Assembly (NCBI GenBank): GCA_028284565.1
Contig: JANQRM010000381.1
Location: 1 to 27,113, forward strand
Origin: Anaerolineae bacterium
Lineage (GTDB): Bacteria; Chloroflexota; Anaerolineae; Aggregatilineales; Phototrophicaceae
DNA length: 27,113 nt
Direction: 5' to 3'
In this document: piece by piece, positions 1-6,418 of the stretch
Layout: the number at the start of each line of letters is the position of its first letter
How positions within the stretch are numbered: the stretch's first letter is position 1
Translations under genes and position numbers: made by a program
Notes under the pieces: generated by a model
What the model was told of the DNA's origin: nothing
Database searches by the model: none
The model's input: only the letters and a program-made list of their open reading frames with translations

Positions 1-343
1 TTTGCTGCCGAAAGCGCGTCATCCCCTCACGACCACCCAAGTTCGGGTCAACCCAGTAGCCACCAATCGCATAACCAGAACCAATGATGTCCTCATCTGT
101 AATATCAGGCAACGCCCCCTGATACTCATGTTTATAATTCTTCGCACTTGCAATCACCGCCGGACTTCGATACCAAACCCCCATCAACCAAATCGCATCA
201 AACTTATAGCGCGCCAACTCCTCAATCACCACATCCGGAACATTTCCCAAATCAATCGACTCGTCAAATCGTTCACTCAGGCTATGCAACCACACCCATG
301 TATTGATTTCGTAAATTTTCGGATTTTGCGACCACGTAGTCAT
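1..343 (-). CDS. Alpha-amylase family (GH13-like) protein, N-terminal fragment
   Basis: The minus-strand reading frame starts with ATG at 343 and is open to the left edge, giving 114 residues with the C-terminus outside the window. The start has a good ribosome site (GAAGGA about 6 nt upstream). The visible part has the beginning of a GH13-type TIM barrel: YEINTWVWL near the N-terminus (first strand), then FDAIWLMGVWYRSP (second strand), then a VDPNLGG segment like the 'vdp..Gt' stretch before the first catalytic region. Family knowledge: such proteins act on alpha-glucans or transfer glucosyl units. The catalytic Asp/Glu residues would lie beyond the edge and are not seen, so substrate and activity are unknown. 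The plus-strand frame over the same bases is a shadow. Confidence 0.72.
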   Translation of the reverse strand, partial: MTTWSQNPKIYEINTWVWLHSLSERFDESIDLGNVPDVVIEELARYKFDAIWLMGVWYRSPAVIASAKNYKHEYQGALPDITDEDIIGSGYAIGGYWVDPNLGGREGMTRFRQQ

Positions 344-479
344 GCGATGTCCTTCAACCAAAAACAAAGTAAGTGCCAATCTTACGGCAGATTGAGAGTA
401 GCATCAAGCAATTGCTAGAGATAGTCTAGCAAAGTGAAATATCGAAATCATTTCAGAAGATATGACAGTTCGTCAAATT

Positions 480-524
480 GAGATGCAAAACAATCCGATG
501 TCTGCATTCTGACCTTTGAAATCT
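480..524 (+). repeat. Imperfect direct repeat, copy A
   Basis: This 45-bp stretch begins GAGATGC and ends TGAAATCT. It matches a second copy at 1899-1942 in the same orientation: the first 7 bases are identical and 22 of the last 28 match by eye. Weaker similarity appears to extend on both sides. The two copies bracket the HTH gene at 849-1709. They could be decayed copies of a dispersed intergenic repeat or the remains of element ends. Confidence 0.5.
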
Positions 525-566
525 ACCCATGTTTCTTTTTCGCTAGAAAATGCATAGTCAAATGCA

Positions 567-597
567 TTCACACAAATTAGAACTTTTGTTTTATAAT
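567..597 (+). promoter_or_regulatory. Possible sigma-70-type promoter
   Basis: A perfect TATAAT (592-597) is preceded by TTCACA (567-572) at a long 19-bp spacing. An AAATGCAT direct repeat with 12-bp period (548-555, 560-567) sits just before it. If used, the transcript would have a leader of about 245 nt before the HTH gene. The spacing makes this uncertain. Confidence 0.28.
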
Positions 598-755
598 AAA
601 CCCATCAAAGAGACCACTTCACGGGTCGTCCAATCGACAGAGGAAGTTACATAAATCATTTACCAATCAAACTCAGGCTTGGCTATACAGCATCAAACGA
701 TCCGCCCATCCTAAAAGCACACGCTGACGAAACCTTGTCGCTTCAGAAGATAGCT

Positions 756-778
756 CCCTCCCTAAGAATTGTGGAGGG
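756..778. repeat. CCCTCC/GGAGGG hairpin element
   Basis: CCCTCC (756-761) and GGAGGG (773-778) are perfect inverted arms around an 11-nt loop. A further outer pairing is possible between CTCCCT (754-759) and AGGGA (786-790). There is no T-run, so it is not a good terminator. It resembles dispersed GC-rich hairpin repeats found between genes in many filamentous bacteria; a genome-wide copy count would show this. Confidence 0.4.
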
Positions 779-799
779 TTGGGGAAGGGACTGTAGACT

Positions 800-813
800 G
801 TGATTTTAATCAC
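800..813. promoter_or_regulatory. 14-bp palindrome, candidate operator of the HTH gene
   Basis: GTGATT (800-805), TT, AATCAC (808-813) form a perfect inverted repeat with a 2-bp centre. It lies 35 bp before the TTG start of a helix-turn-helix protein. Position and symmetry fit an autoregulatory operator, but this is inference only. Confidence 0.35.
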
Positions 814-848
814 TAATTAAGAAACAATAACCAATAACTCGGAGACCC

Positions 849-1709
849 TTGCCCATCGAATACACACCCAGAGAAAAAGAATACGCCCTCGAAATCCTAG
901 AGATTTTTGGCGGAGACATTACCCTTACACATCAAGCCACTGGAATTCCCAAAACAACCCTCAGAGATTGGCGTAAAAAAATCAAGGAAGATGGCGGATA
1001 TTTCGTACGCGAAGTCGATAAAGATACCTTCCTACCCGAATACAAACTTCTCCGTCACCGCCTCATGAATCAAATTCAGCGGGTCGCCCAAACCCTCTCA
1101 CCCGATACCGAAAAACTCCACCTACAATCCCTCGCTATCTCACGCTTACTCAAACACATCTATGCCCTCGACGAAATCATCCCCAATCGCGTCGCAGGTG
1201 ACGAAGAGAAAAAGTGGCGGATTGAATATATCTATCCAGACCGCACCATTCATGATTATGAACCATGGAAGATGGAAATGGAGGTCGAGCAAAATCTCGA
1301 AGAAGCCATCACAATCCTCTACCATGCCATTCAAGATGGACACGATGTTCAACACGTCCTCGACTACCTTGAACTCAATCGCACCATTCGCCTTAACGAA
1401 ATCGAAAAGTATCAAAAAGATCATCCCGACAGACATTTCCCACAACAATACGGTGCCAAACCACCCACTAGATTAGACCCCGGCTTCAAACCCTACTACC
1501 GAAACTTTAAAGCCGATCTCAATCCCAAAACTGTAACAGAGAAGACCCAACATAACACCTTTAACCTATATGAAGAGGAGGCATTCAACACCAATCTCAC
1601 ACCTGAATTAGAGGTAGCTGACCAAGACATCATGAACCAAATCGAACACGCCAATCAATTCTGGGAAGAACACGGCTACCCCAAAGGATGGGAGGATTCC
1701 ATTGATTAA
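849..1709 (+). CDS. HTH-domain protein of unknown function (286 aa)
   Basis: Start TTG at 849 has GGAG 4 nt upstream; no upstream ATG is available. Residues about 6-45 form a helix-turn-helix of the transposase/terminase type: YTPREKEYALEILEIFGGD, then TGIPKTTLRDWRKKI as the recognition helix. The rest is mostly helical, with a central KWRIEYIYPDRT segment (about 118-129) and an acidic, aromatic C-terminus. I do not recognise the family firmly. The N-terminal HTH followed by a helical body and an 'EYIYPDxT' strand recalls phage small-terminase-like or transposase-accessory DNA binders, but no large terminase or transposase adjoins it. Codons are strongly C-ending compared with genes after 6.7 kb. 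It stands alone between repeats. Confidence 0.7.
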   Translation: MPIEYTPREKEYALEILEIFGGDITLTHQATGIPKTTLRDWRKKIKEDGGYFVREVDKDTFLPEYKLLRHRLMNQIQRVAQTLSPDTEKLHLQSLAISRLLKHIYALDEIIPNRVAGDEEKKWRIEYIYPDRTIHDYEPWKMEMEVEQNLEEAITILYHAIQDGHDVQHVLDYLELNRTIRLNEIEKYQKDHPDRHFPQQYGAKPPTRLDPGFKPYYRNFKADLNPKTVTEKTQHNTFNLYEEEAFNTNLTPELEVADQDIMNQIEHANQFWEEHGYPKGWEDSID

Positions 1710-1767
1710 TGCAGTTAAACCGAACAATCCGTAATGGATCAGATTTCACCAAAATCCTATCTTGTAG

Positions 1768-1789
1768 GGGCAGACCGATGTGTCTGCCC
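1768..1789. repeat. GGGCAGAC/GTCTGCCC hairpin repeat
   Basis: Perfect 8-bp arms (1768-1775, 1782-1789) enclose a 6-nt loop, preceded by TAGG. The form is that of the short 'TAGGGGC...GCCCC' hairpin repeats scattered between genes in Chloroflexota and cyanobacteria. It begins 59 bp after the HTH gene. No T-run follows, so it is not an ordinary terminator. Confidence 0.5.
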
Positions 1790-1898
1790 GAAATTCTCTA
1801 TACATCAACAAACACCAACAACCCTTTAAAACTGGGTGTGCAACCCGCACCCCACTCAATTACAAACAAAAATCCTGAAATTAACCTGCTGAATTGCC

Positions 1899-1942
1899 GA
1901 GATGCTAAAAACCTGATGTCTAAAATCTGTCTTCTGAAATCT
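1899..1942 (+). repeat. Imperfect direct repeat, copy B
   Basis: This is the partner of the copy at 480-524: same orientation, the same GAGATGC beginning and TGAAATCT ending, with GATGTCT shared in the middle. After copy B there are 7 extra bases before a shared ACCCAT. It lies downstream of the HTH gene. Confidence 0.5.
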
Positions 1943-1966
1943 AAACTAAACCCATTCTAACTTTTT

Positions 1967-1981
1967 CCGTCGTGACGACGG
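1967..1981. repeat. 15-bp palindrome
   Basis: CCGTCGT, a central G, and ACGACGG form a perfect inverted repeat, with TT before and GAA after partly extending the symmetry. It follows a short T-run (1962-1966). It could be the minus-strand terminator of nothing obvious, an operator, or part of a dispersed repeat. Confidence 0.35.
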
Positions 1982-2235
1982 GAACGCGCCTGCCAAACGT
2001 CGAAAACGTAATTCATCCGCGCGACGGTAAAATCAACACCAACAAATCACAAACCTAATTCCAACAAATGAACGGTCAAACGGAGGACAATCCATATATA
2101 GAAAAACAAAGCACGAACAACCAATCGCCAAAAACCAATAACGACCCCAAAAATCATGTACAATAGAAGCTGTTAGAAAATAGTAATCGAGATTCTGTAA
2201 ACCAATTAAAATGTTTTTCATTGGGGAAGCAACCC

Positions 2236-3981
2236 ATGCAAGATTATATTGAACCCAGAGAAAACCGACGTGGACGCGCCCGTGACCGTCAAATGGCGCG
2301 CAAAAAACGCAGAGATGCTGTCTCGTCCATAAAAGACACATCATTAGAACGTCTATCCAACGTATCCATGCCAGAAGGCACATCCGAAATCCTCGGCAAA
2401 ATCCGTATACTCATCGGTGACACTCTCTGGTATCTCTTCAATCGCACACCCTTCTTGAAAATTGGGGGGGCAGTTCTGGGGATTGGCTTCCTAATCTATC
2501 TCGCCAGCTTTGTCTTTTCTGGCAAAATTTTCCCCAACGTCTGGACAATGGGCATCGGGCTCGGCGACTTAACCATTGACGAAGCCGAATCCCAACTCCT
2601 ATCTGTCTGGCACGAAGAGATGCAAATTCAACTCATGGTCGATGGAGAAGAAGTTGCCTCCGTTGCCCCCAGCGACTTAGGCTTACAACTAGATGCTACC
2701 GCAACCGCCGAACAAGCGCGCGGAGTCGGCTTATCCGGCATCCCCCTTGGCGTGAGTATCGACCCCGTTGTCAACCTTGACTACAGCACCGCCCAAAACT
2801 ACCTCCTCAATATGACCGAAGCCGTCTATGTTCCACCCTACGAAGCAGGTTATGCTTGGGAAAACGATCAACTCGTCAGCCTCGATGGACGCGCCGGACG
2901 ACAATTAGATGTCTCTCTATCAATGGAACGTCTAGTCCAAGACCCGATTGGCATCGCCTCCAAACAACGATTCGATCTCTTCACAACCGCCCTACTACCG
3001 TCCATTGTCGATGCTTCGCCCTATTTAGATGATGCCTACGCTTTTCTCGATAACGACCTTGAACTCATCGGATACGATCCCTTCTCAAATGCCTCCCAAC
3101 CATGGTTCGTTAGCAGGGAAGAGGTCGCGGGTTGGCTATCTGCGGGTGTCAACGGCTTAACTATCAGAGAAAATGTCTTCGGGGACTATATTGATTCCAT
3201 TAATGCCTCTCTATCACTTGGAGAAGCACCTCGATATATTGATGAAGCTACCGCCTTTGCCACGATCCAAAACGCTATCCGCAACAATCAAGCCTCTGCC
3301 CAACTCCGCATCCGCTATCGCCCGCGCGAATACGAGGTCGTCGGGTCAGACACAGGCTTCTCCATCGGGAGAAAGACAGGCATTCCCTTTGGCTTAATAG
3401 ATGCCATGAATCCCGGCTTAGATTGGACAGCCCTCTCTGTCGGGCAAACCATCACCTTGCCGTCCCGTGACGAACTGATCCCGGAGACTCCTGTCCAAAA
3501 TAAGCGCATCATCGTCGATTTATCCCGTCAATGGCTCATCGCTTTTGAAAATGATGAAGTGGTCTTCAGTTGGGGTATCTCCAGCGGACGAGAGAGCGCA
3601 CCCACCTATCCCGGCATCTTCCAAATCTTATCTCAAGTCGATACAGCCTTCGGCGGTAGCTTCGCCCTGTGTGATTCAGCAGGCTTAGACTGCGGACAGT
3701 GGCAAATGTCATGGTTCATGGGGGTTTACGAAGTCACACCCGGTTTAATGAATGGCTTTCATGGTGCAGTCTTACTCCCCAATGGAGCCTACTTAGGCGG
3801 TGGCGGTGTCAACCATCCCTCCACCTTTGGATGTGTCATGTCAGAAAATGGCAATGCCCAGCAACTCTATCAATGGGCAGAAATCGGCACGATGGTCGAA
3901 ATCATCTCCGACGAATTTCCACCAGAAAGTGACCTTGCTCGTCGCGCCGTCGAAATCATGGACGCTGGTACATCAACTTAA
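2236..3981 (+). CDS. Membrane-anchored L,D-transpeptidase (VanW-type, LysM-like and YkuD domains)
   Basis: Predicted to make 3-3 cross-links in peptidoglycan or attach proteins to it, outside the cell membrane. I chose ATG 2236 (GGGGAAG 6 nt upstream) over the in-frame TTG at 2221; this gives 581 aa. A basic cytoplasmic tail (1-72) is followed by one membrane helix (about 73-95), making a type II topology. Residues about 100-340 look like peptidoglycan-binding (PG_binding_4/VanW-associated) repeats. A LysM-like module ends in VGQTITLP (about 364-411). The YkuD domain spans about 423-560. His509 and Cys533 fit the catalytic motif, but the usual SHGC(V/I)R is here STFGCVM: the second His is Phe531 and the Arg is Met535. 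Cys533 as nucleophile is retained. A run of seven G lies in the membrane-helix codons. Confidence 0.88.
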   Translation: MQDYIEPRENRRGRARDRQMARKKRRDAVSSIKDTSLERLSNVSMPEGTSEILGKIRILIGDTLWYLFNRTPFLKIGGAVLGIGFLIYLASFVFSGKIFPNVWTMGIGLGDLTIDEAESQLLSVWHEEMQIQLMVDGEEVASVAPSDLGLQLDATATAEQARGVGLSGIPLGVSIDPVVNLDYSTAQNYLLNMTEAVYVPPYEAGYAWENDQLVSLDGRAGRQLDVSLSMERLVQDPIGIASKQRFDLFTTALLPSIVDASPYLDDAYAFLDNDLELIGYDPFSNASQPWFVSREEVAGWLSAGVNGLTIRENVFGDYIDSINASLSLGEAPRYIDEATAFATIQNAIRNNQASAQLRIRYRPREYEVVGSDTGFSIGRKTGIPFGLIDAMNPGLDWTALSVGQTITLPSRDELIPETPVQNKRIIVDLSRQWLIAFENDEVVFSWGISSGRESAPTYPGIFQILSQVDTAFGGSFALCDSAGLDCGQWQMSWFMGVYEVTPGLMNGFHGAVLLPNGAYLGGGGVNHPSTFGCVMSENGNAQQLYQWAEIGTMVEIISDEFPPESDLARRAVEIMDAGTST

Positions 3982-4205
3982 GGGGTCTTACTTTCTCTTT
4001 GTGCAAAGTGTACGAAATTACGAAAAACCTTTCAATTAATGAGAGAGATAACAACTGCTCCCTCTCACAACACTATTCAGCTGACAAAGGTTCACAAGAG
4101 ACAACAACATATCAGAGTAATAAACAGTTACCCTCATCAAAGTAGTAAATTCTGCTAAAGAAAAATTTCACAAACAAGAAGGTTAAAGAAGTTTTAATAA
4201 AAGTA

Positions 4206-4234
4206 TTGACATATTCTCATGAATCACTTATGAT
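4206..4234 (+). promoter_or_regulatory. Consensus-like sigma-70 promoter
   Basis: TTGACA (4206-4211), a 17-bp spacer, and TATGAT (4229-4234) give a perfect -35 and a one-mismatch -10. Start of transcription is expected near 4241. It is the best promoter match in the window, and it is followed within about 45 nt by a strong intrinsic terminator. Confidence 0.62.
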
Positions 4235-4240
4235 TTTTCC

Positions 4241-4304
4241 AATAAAGATTACATTTTTATTACAACTTAATTTTTCCAAATGCCCCACCACAGGGGCATT
4301 TTCC
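4241..4304 (+). ncRNA. Candidate small RNA or attenuator leader of about 60 nt
   Basis: Inferred from the promoter at 4206-4234 and the terminator at 4278-4304. The 5' part is an unstructured A/U-rich tail of about 37 nt; the 3' part is the terminator hairpin, as in many bacterial small RNAs. It could act in trans, or be a prematurely ended leader of the 80-aa gene/MBL operon that starts at 4394. No alternative antiterminator structure is obvious. No known RNA family is recognised. Confidence 0.42.
4278..4304 (+). terminator. Intrinsic terminator
   Basis: AAATGCCCC (4278-4286) and GGGGCATTT (4293-4301) form a perfect 9-bp stem with a 6-nt loop; the stem's last T's run into TCC. The A-run on the 5' side would let it work partly on the other strand too. 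It is about 300 bp after the transpeptidase stop, so it more likely ends the short transcript from 4241. Confidence 0.68.
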
Positions 4305-4393
4305 ATTTCTGGGTATATCCCCCCAAACATCTATTATCGACCCCCAAAATTCGCTACAATACACCTAATACGGTCAATTAAAGAGGAAAACCA

Positions 4394-4636
4394 ATGACAG
4401 CAACCGCCATTGATGAAATCTTGGACTTTGTGACATCTGCACCAACCTTGGAACAGATTGTGGATTTTGAGCATAACGAAACCACGATGGAACGGGTGGC
4501 GTATCTGCGTCAGAGCGAAGAAGATGGGGCACTCTCTGAAGATGAAGAAGCAGAACTCCGCGAATTTGAAGGCGCGGCTGAATTTATGAACCAGCTCAAA
4601 ATCCGTGCCAAACGTCGGCTTGGCTTACCCACCTAA
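4394..4636 (+). CDS. Small conserved-type hypothetical protein (80 aa)
   Basis: Start ATG 4394 has a strong AGAGGA site. The protein is acidic and helical, with the patterns SAPTLEQIVDFEHNE, then VAYLRQSEEDGALSEDEEAEL, then a basic end KIRAKRRLGL. I recall similar short proteins in Chloroflexota and cyanobacteria, where some are encoded beside HNH endonucleases, hinting at an antitoxin-like or accessory role, but this is from memory and no HNH gene is present here. It is followed 25 bp later by the MBL hydrolase and is probably cotranscribed with it. Function unknown. Confidence 0.72.
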   Translation: MTATAIDEILDFVTSAPTLEQIVDFEHNETTMERVAYLRQSEEDGALSEDEEAELREFEGAAEFMNQLKIRAKRRLGLPT

Positions 4637-4649
4637 CCCGCCTGAAAGG

Positions 4650-4665
4650 TCATCTAGCTAGATGA
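4650..4665 (+). promoter_or_regulatory. 16-bp perfect palindrome covering the start codon of the MBL gene
   Basis: TCATCTAGCTAGATGA is fully self-complementary, and its 3' arm contains the ATG start (4662-4664). As RNA it gives a 6-bp stem with an AGCU tetraloop just after the AAAGG ribosome site. A competing pairing, AGGTC (4647-4651) with GACCT (4668-4672), would cover the ribosome site. Either would hamper initiation unless ribosomes finishing the upstream gene (stop at 4636) open it. Confidence 0.45.
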
Positions 4666-5687
4666 GCGACCTGCCACCTGTTGAACGCTTTGAAACCTCC
4701 AACGGCATCCATATCTATCGCATTCCCATGATTCTCTTCCCCAATGGCTTCGTGGGTTATGCGCATCTTGTTGTGGGATTAGATGTGATTACCTTAGTCG
4801 ATTGTGGCTCTGGATTTGGACGAAGTAACGACGACTTGTTAGCAGGTATCGCCTCCATCCAAGAGACTTTCGATGTCGCCATCTCCCCTAAAGACATCCA
4901 ACGCATCCTCGTCACACATGGGCATATCGACCACTTTGGAGGAGTCGCCTTTATGAAGGAACAAGCACCACAGGCAGAAATCGGCATCCACGAACTCGAT
5001 AGACGAGTGTTGACCGCCTATGAAGAACGGGTGATTGTCGCCACCAAAGACCTTGCTATCTTCCTCCAACGCGCCGGAGTTAAGCCCTCGCTACAAGATA
5101 CACTGATGGAAATGTATGGCTTCATGAAACAGCATGTCAACTCGGTAGAAGTAGACATGCGCTTAGATGACCATATGGAACTCGACGGGATGCGCTTCTA
5201 TCACACGCCGGGACATTGCTCTGGACAAGTCTGTATCCAGATTGATGACATCTTGCTCAGTGCCGACCACATCTTGTCGCGGACGACACCGCATCAAGCA
5301 CCGGAAAGCATTACCCAGTACACAGGCTTAGGACACTATCTCGAAGCCCTGCAAAAAATCTCAAGGGTAGACAATATTCGGCTAGCATTAGGCGGACACG
5401 AAGACACCATTGAAGGTGTTTATGAGCGTATCGGAGAGATTCAAGCCAGCCATCTCCGTAAACTAGACCGTGTTCGTAATACGATTCAAGACAATAACGA
5501 CCCGATGACCATCAGCGACATCTCGAAAAGCATGTACCCCGACAAGCACAATTATGAGATTCTGCTGGCACTAGAAGAAGTCGGCGCGCATGTGGAATAT
5601 CTTTATCAGCACGGTCAACTCTCGATTGCCAATTTGGATGAAGTCGAGCAAGAAGACAATCCAGCTTTGCAATATGTCATCGCTTAA
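4662..5687 (+). CDS. MBL-fold metallo-hydrolase
   Basis: A cytoplasmic hydrolase of the metallo-beta-lactamase superfamily (341 aa). The zinc motif HxHxDH is intact as HGHIDH (His86, His88, Asp90, His91). Further ligands are likely in HTPGHCSG (about 183-190), LSADH (about 203-207) and GGHED (about 245-249). The C-terminal 90 residues (TISDISKSMY, then YEILLALEEVGAHVEYL) look like the winged-helix tail of LACTB2-like members. The substrate is not predictable; hydroxyacyl-glutathione-type thioesters or nucleic acid are possible in this superfamily. The start lies in a palindrome. The stop overlaps the stop of the convergent methyltransferase through a TTAA (5684-5687). Confidence 0.88.
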   Translation: MSDLPPVERFETSNGIHIYRIPMILFPNGFVGYAHLVVGLDVITLVDCGSGFGRSNDDLLAGIASIQETFDVAISPKDIQRILVTHGHIDHFGGVAFMKEQAPQAEIGIHELDRRVLTAYEERVIVATKDLAIFLQRAGVKPSLQDTLMEMYGFMKQHVNSVEVDMRLDDHMELDGMRFYHTPGHCSGQVCIQIDDILLSADHILSRTTPHQAPESITQYTGLGHYLEALQKISRVDNIRLALGGHEDTIEGVYERIGEIQASHLRKLDRVRNTIQDNNDPMTISDISKSMYPDKHNYEILLALEEVGAHVEYLYQHGQLSIANLDEVEQEDNPALQYVIA

Positions 5688-6418
5688 TTCGGCTTCTGAG
5701 CAGAAAAAAAGGTACGTCCGACCTGTTGTGGCAAATCAAAGGCAGAAACCGCGTCATAGGCTTCTATATCAACAAAGCCAACCTTTGCCAGAACATCTTT
5801 AATCTCATCTTCGGTATAACAAGTCTGAGTCAGCGAAACATCCGCACGATGCCAGCCAGACTCCTGATAGAACATAGTGATGTCGGCAGTAGCCAGTTGT
5901 TGCTCCTCATCATAAGTTGATTTGACGATGATGACGTTCTCGTCTTCGATAATGCTAAACTCACCTGCCCAACGTCGCCGAAAGCCTTGTTCCATATTGA
6001 GGTCGAAGACAAAGCGTCCCTCTGCATTGAGAGAGTGATAGATATTGGCAAATACTTGTTCAAGTTCAGAAATGTCCAATATATGGTTGAGACCATCAAA
6101 TGTAGAAAAGACAACATCCACAGGTGAAGCAAGTGAGAAATCACGAGCATCAGCTAAATGGAAGGTTGCATCAGGCGCATGTTGACGAGCATACGATAGC
6201 ATCTGCTCAGAGCCATCCACCCCGACGACTTCGTAGCCTTGTTCCATGAGATGTTTAGCAAATTGTCCTGTGCCACAGCATAAATCGAGGACACGTGCAC
6301 CTTTGGGAACAGCATTCAACGCCAGTTGCTCTAAGACAGGTAACATCCGAATGGGAAAGTTGCCCCAAAATTCATTATAGATGCGAGCGAAAAGGTCATA
6401 ATCTTGATAACGGCTCAT
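5684..6418 (-). CDS. Class I SAM-dependent methyltransferase
   Basis: A 244-aa cytoplasmic methyltransferase. The SAM-binding motif I is VLDLCCGTGQF (about 43-53), followed by VVGVDGS (acidic residue after strand 2), ADARDFSL (motif II region) and VFSTFDGLNH. The N-terminal YQDYDLFARIYNEFWG is a common lid in the Methyltransf_25 type. The middle strand region GEFSIIEDENVIIVKSTYD may shape the substrate pocket. The substrate is unknown. Its ATG overlaps the stop of the ABM gene by 4 nt (ATGA at 6415-6418), so the two are translationally coupled. Its stop shares TTAA with the convergent MBL gene. Confidence 0.88.
   Translation of the reverse strand: MSRYQDYDLFARIYNEFWGNFPIRMLPVLEQLALNAVPKGARVLDLCCGTGQFAKHLMEQGYEVVGVDGSEQMLSYARQHAPDATFHLADARDFSLASPVDVVFSTFDGLNHILDISELEQVFANIYHSLNAEGRFVFDLNMEQGFRRRWAGEFSIIEDENVIIVKSTYDEEQQLATADITMFYQESGWHRADVSLTQTCYTEDEIKDVLAKVGFVDIEAYDAVSAFDLPQQVGRTFFSAQKPN

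Larger units (their letters stand above)
344..848. other. Gene-poor intergenic region, 505 bp
   Basis: No convincing gene is seen on either strand. The stretch lies between the divergent amylase-like and HTH genes and should hold both promoters. It contains an imperfect direct repeat copy (480-524), a possible promoter (567-597) with a duplicated AAATGCAT just before it (548-555 and 560-567), a CCCTCC/GGAGGG hairpin (756-778) and a 14-bp palindrome (800-813). Confidence 0.6.
1710..2235. other. Gene-poor intergenic region, about 525 bp
   Basis: No supported gene. It contains a GGGCAGAC/GTCTGCCC hairpin (1768-1789), direct repeat copy B (1899-1942) and a 15-bp palindrome (1967-1981). The 83-codon open frame from 1709 to 1960 runs through the hairpin and repeat and has no family signal. 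I see no consensus promoter for the downstream transpeptidase gene; TACAAT at 2159-2164 lacks a matching -35. Confidence 0.6.
3982..4393. other. Intergenic region with a promoter-terminator unit, 412 bp
   Basis: No protein gene is supported here; the 63-codon frame 4206-4397 runs across the promoter and the terminator. 3982-4205 is AT-rich with a weak TGAGAG/CTCTCA pairing and no clear terminator for the transpeptidase gene. 4206-4304 carries a strong promoter and terminator. 4355-4360 (TACAAT) may be a -10 for the next gene, without a good -35. Confidence 0.55.

Noticed and set aside
2..418. 138-codon plus-strand frame at the left edge
   Set aside because: It is the antisense shadow of the amylase-like gene; its residues are low in family signal and rich in His, Pro, Arg and Asn.
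1709..1960. 83-codon frame after the HTH gene
   Set aside because: It runs through a hairpin repeat and repeat copy B, has no ribosome site of its own and no conserved pattern.
4206..4397. 63-codon frame before the 80-aa gene
   Set aside because: It crosses a promoter and a strong terminator, so it is unlikely to be translated.
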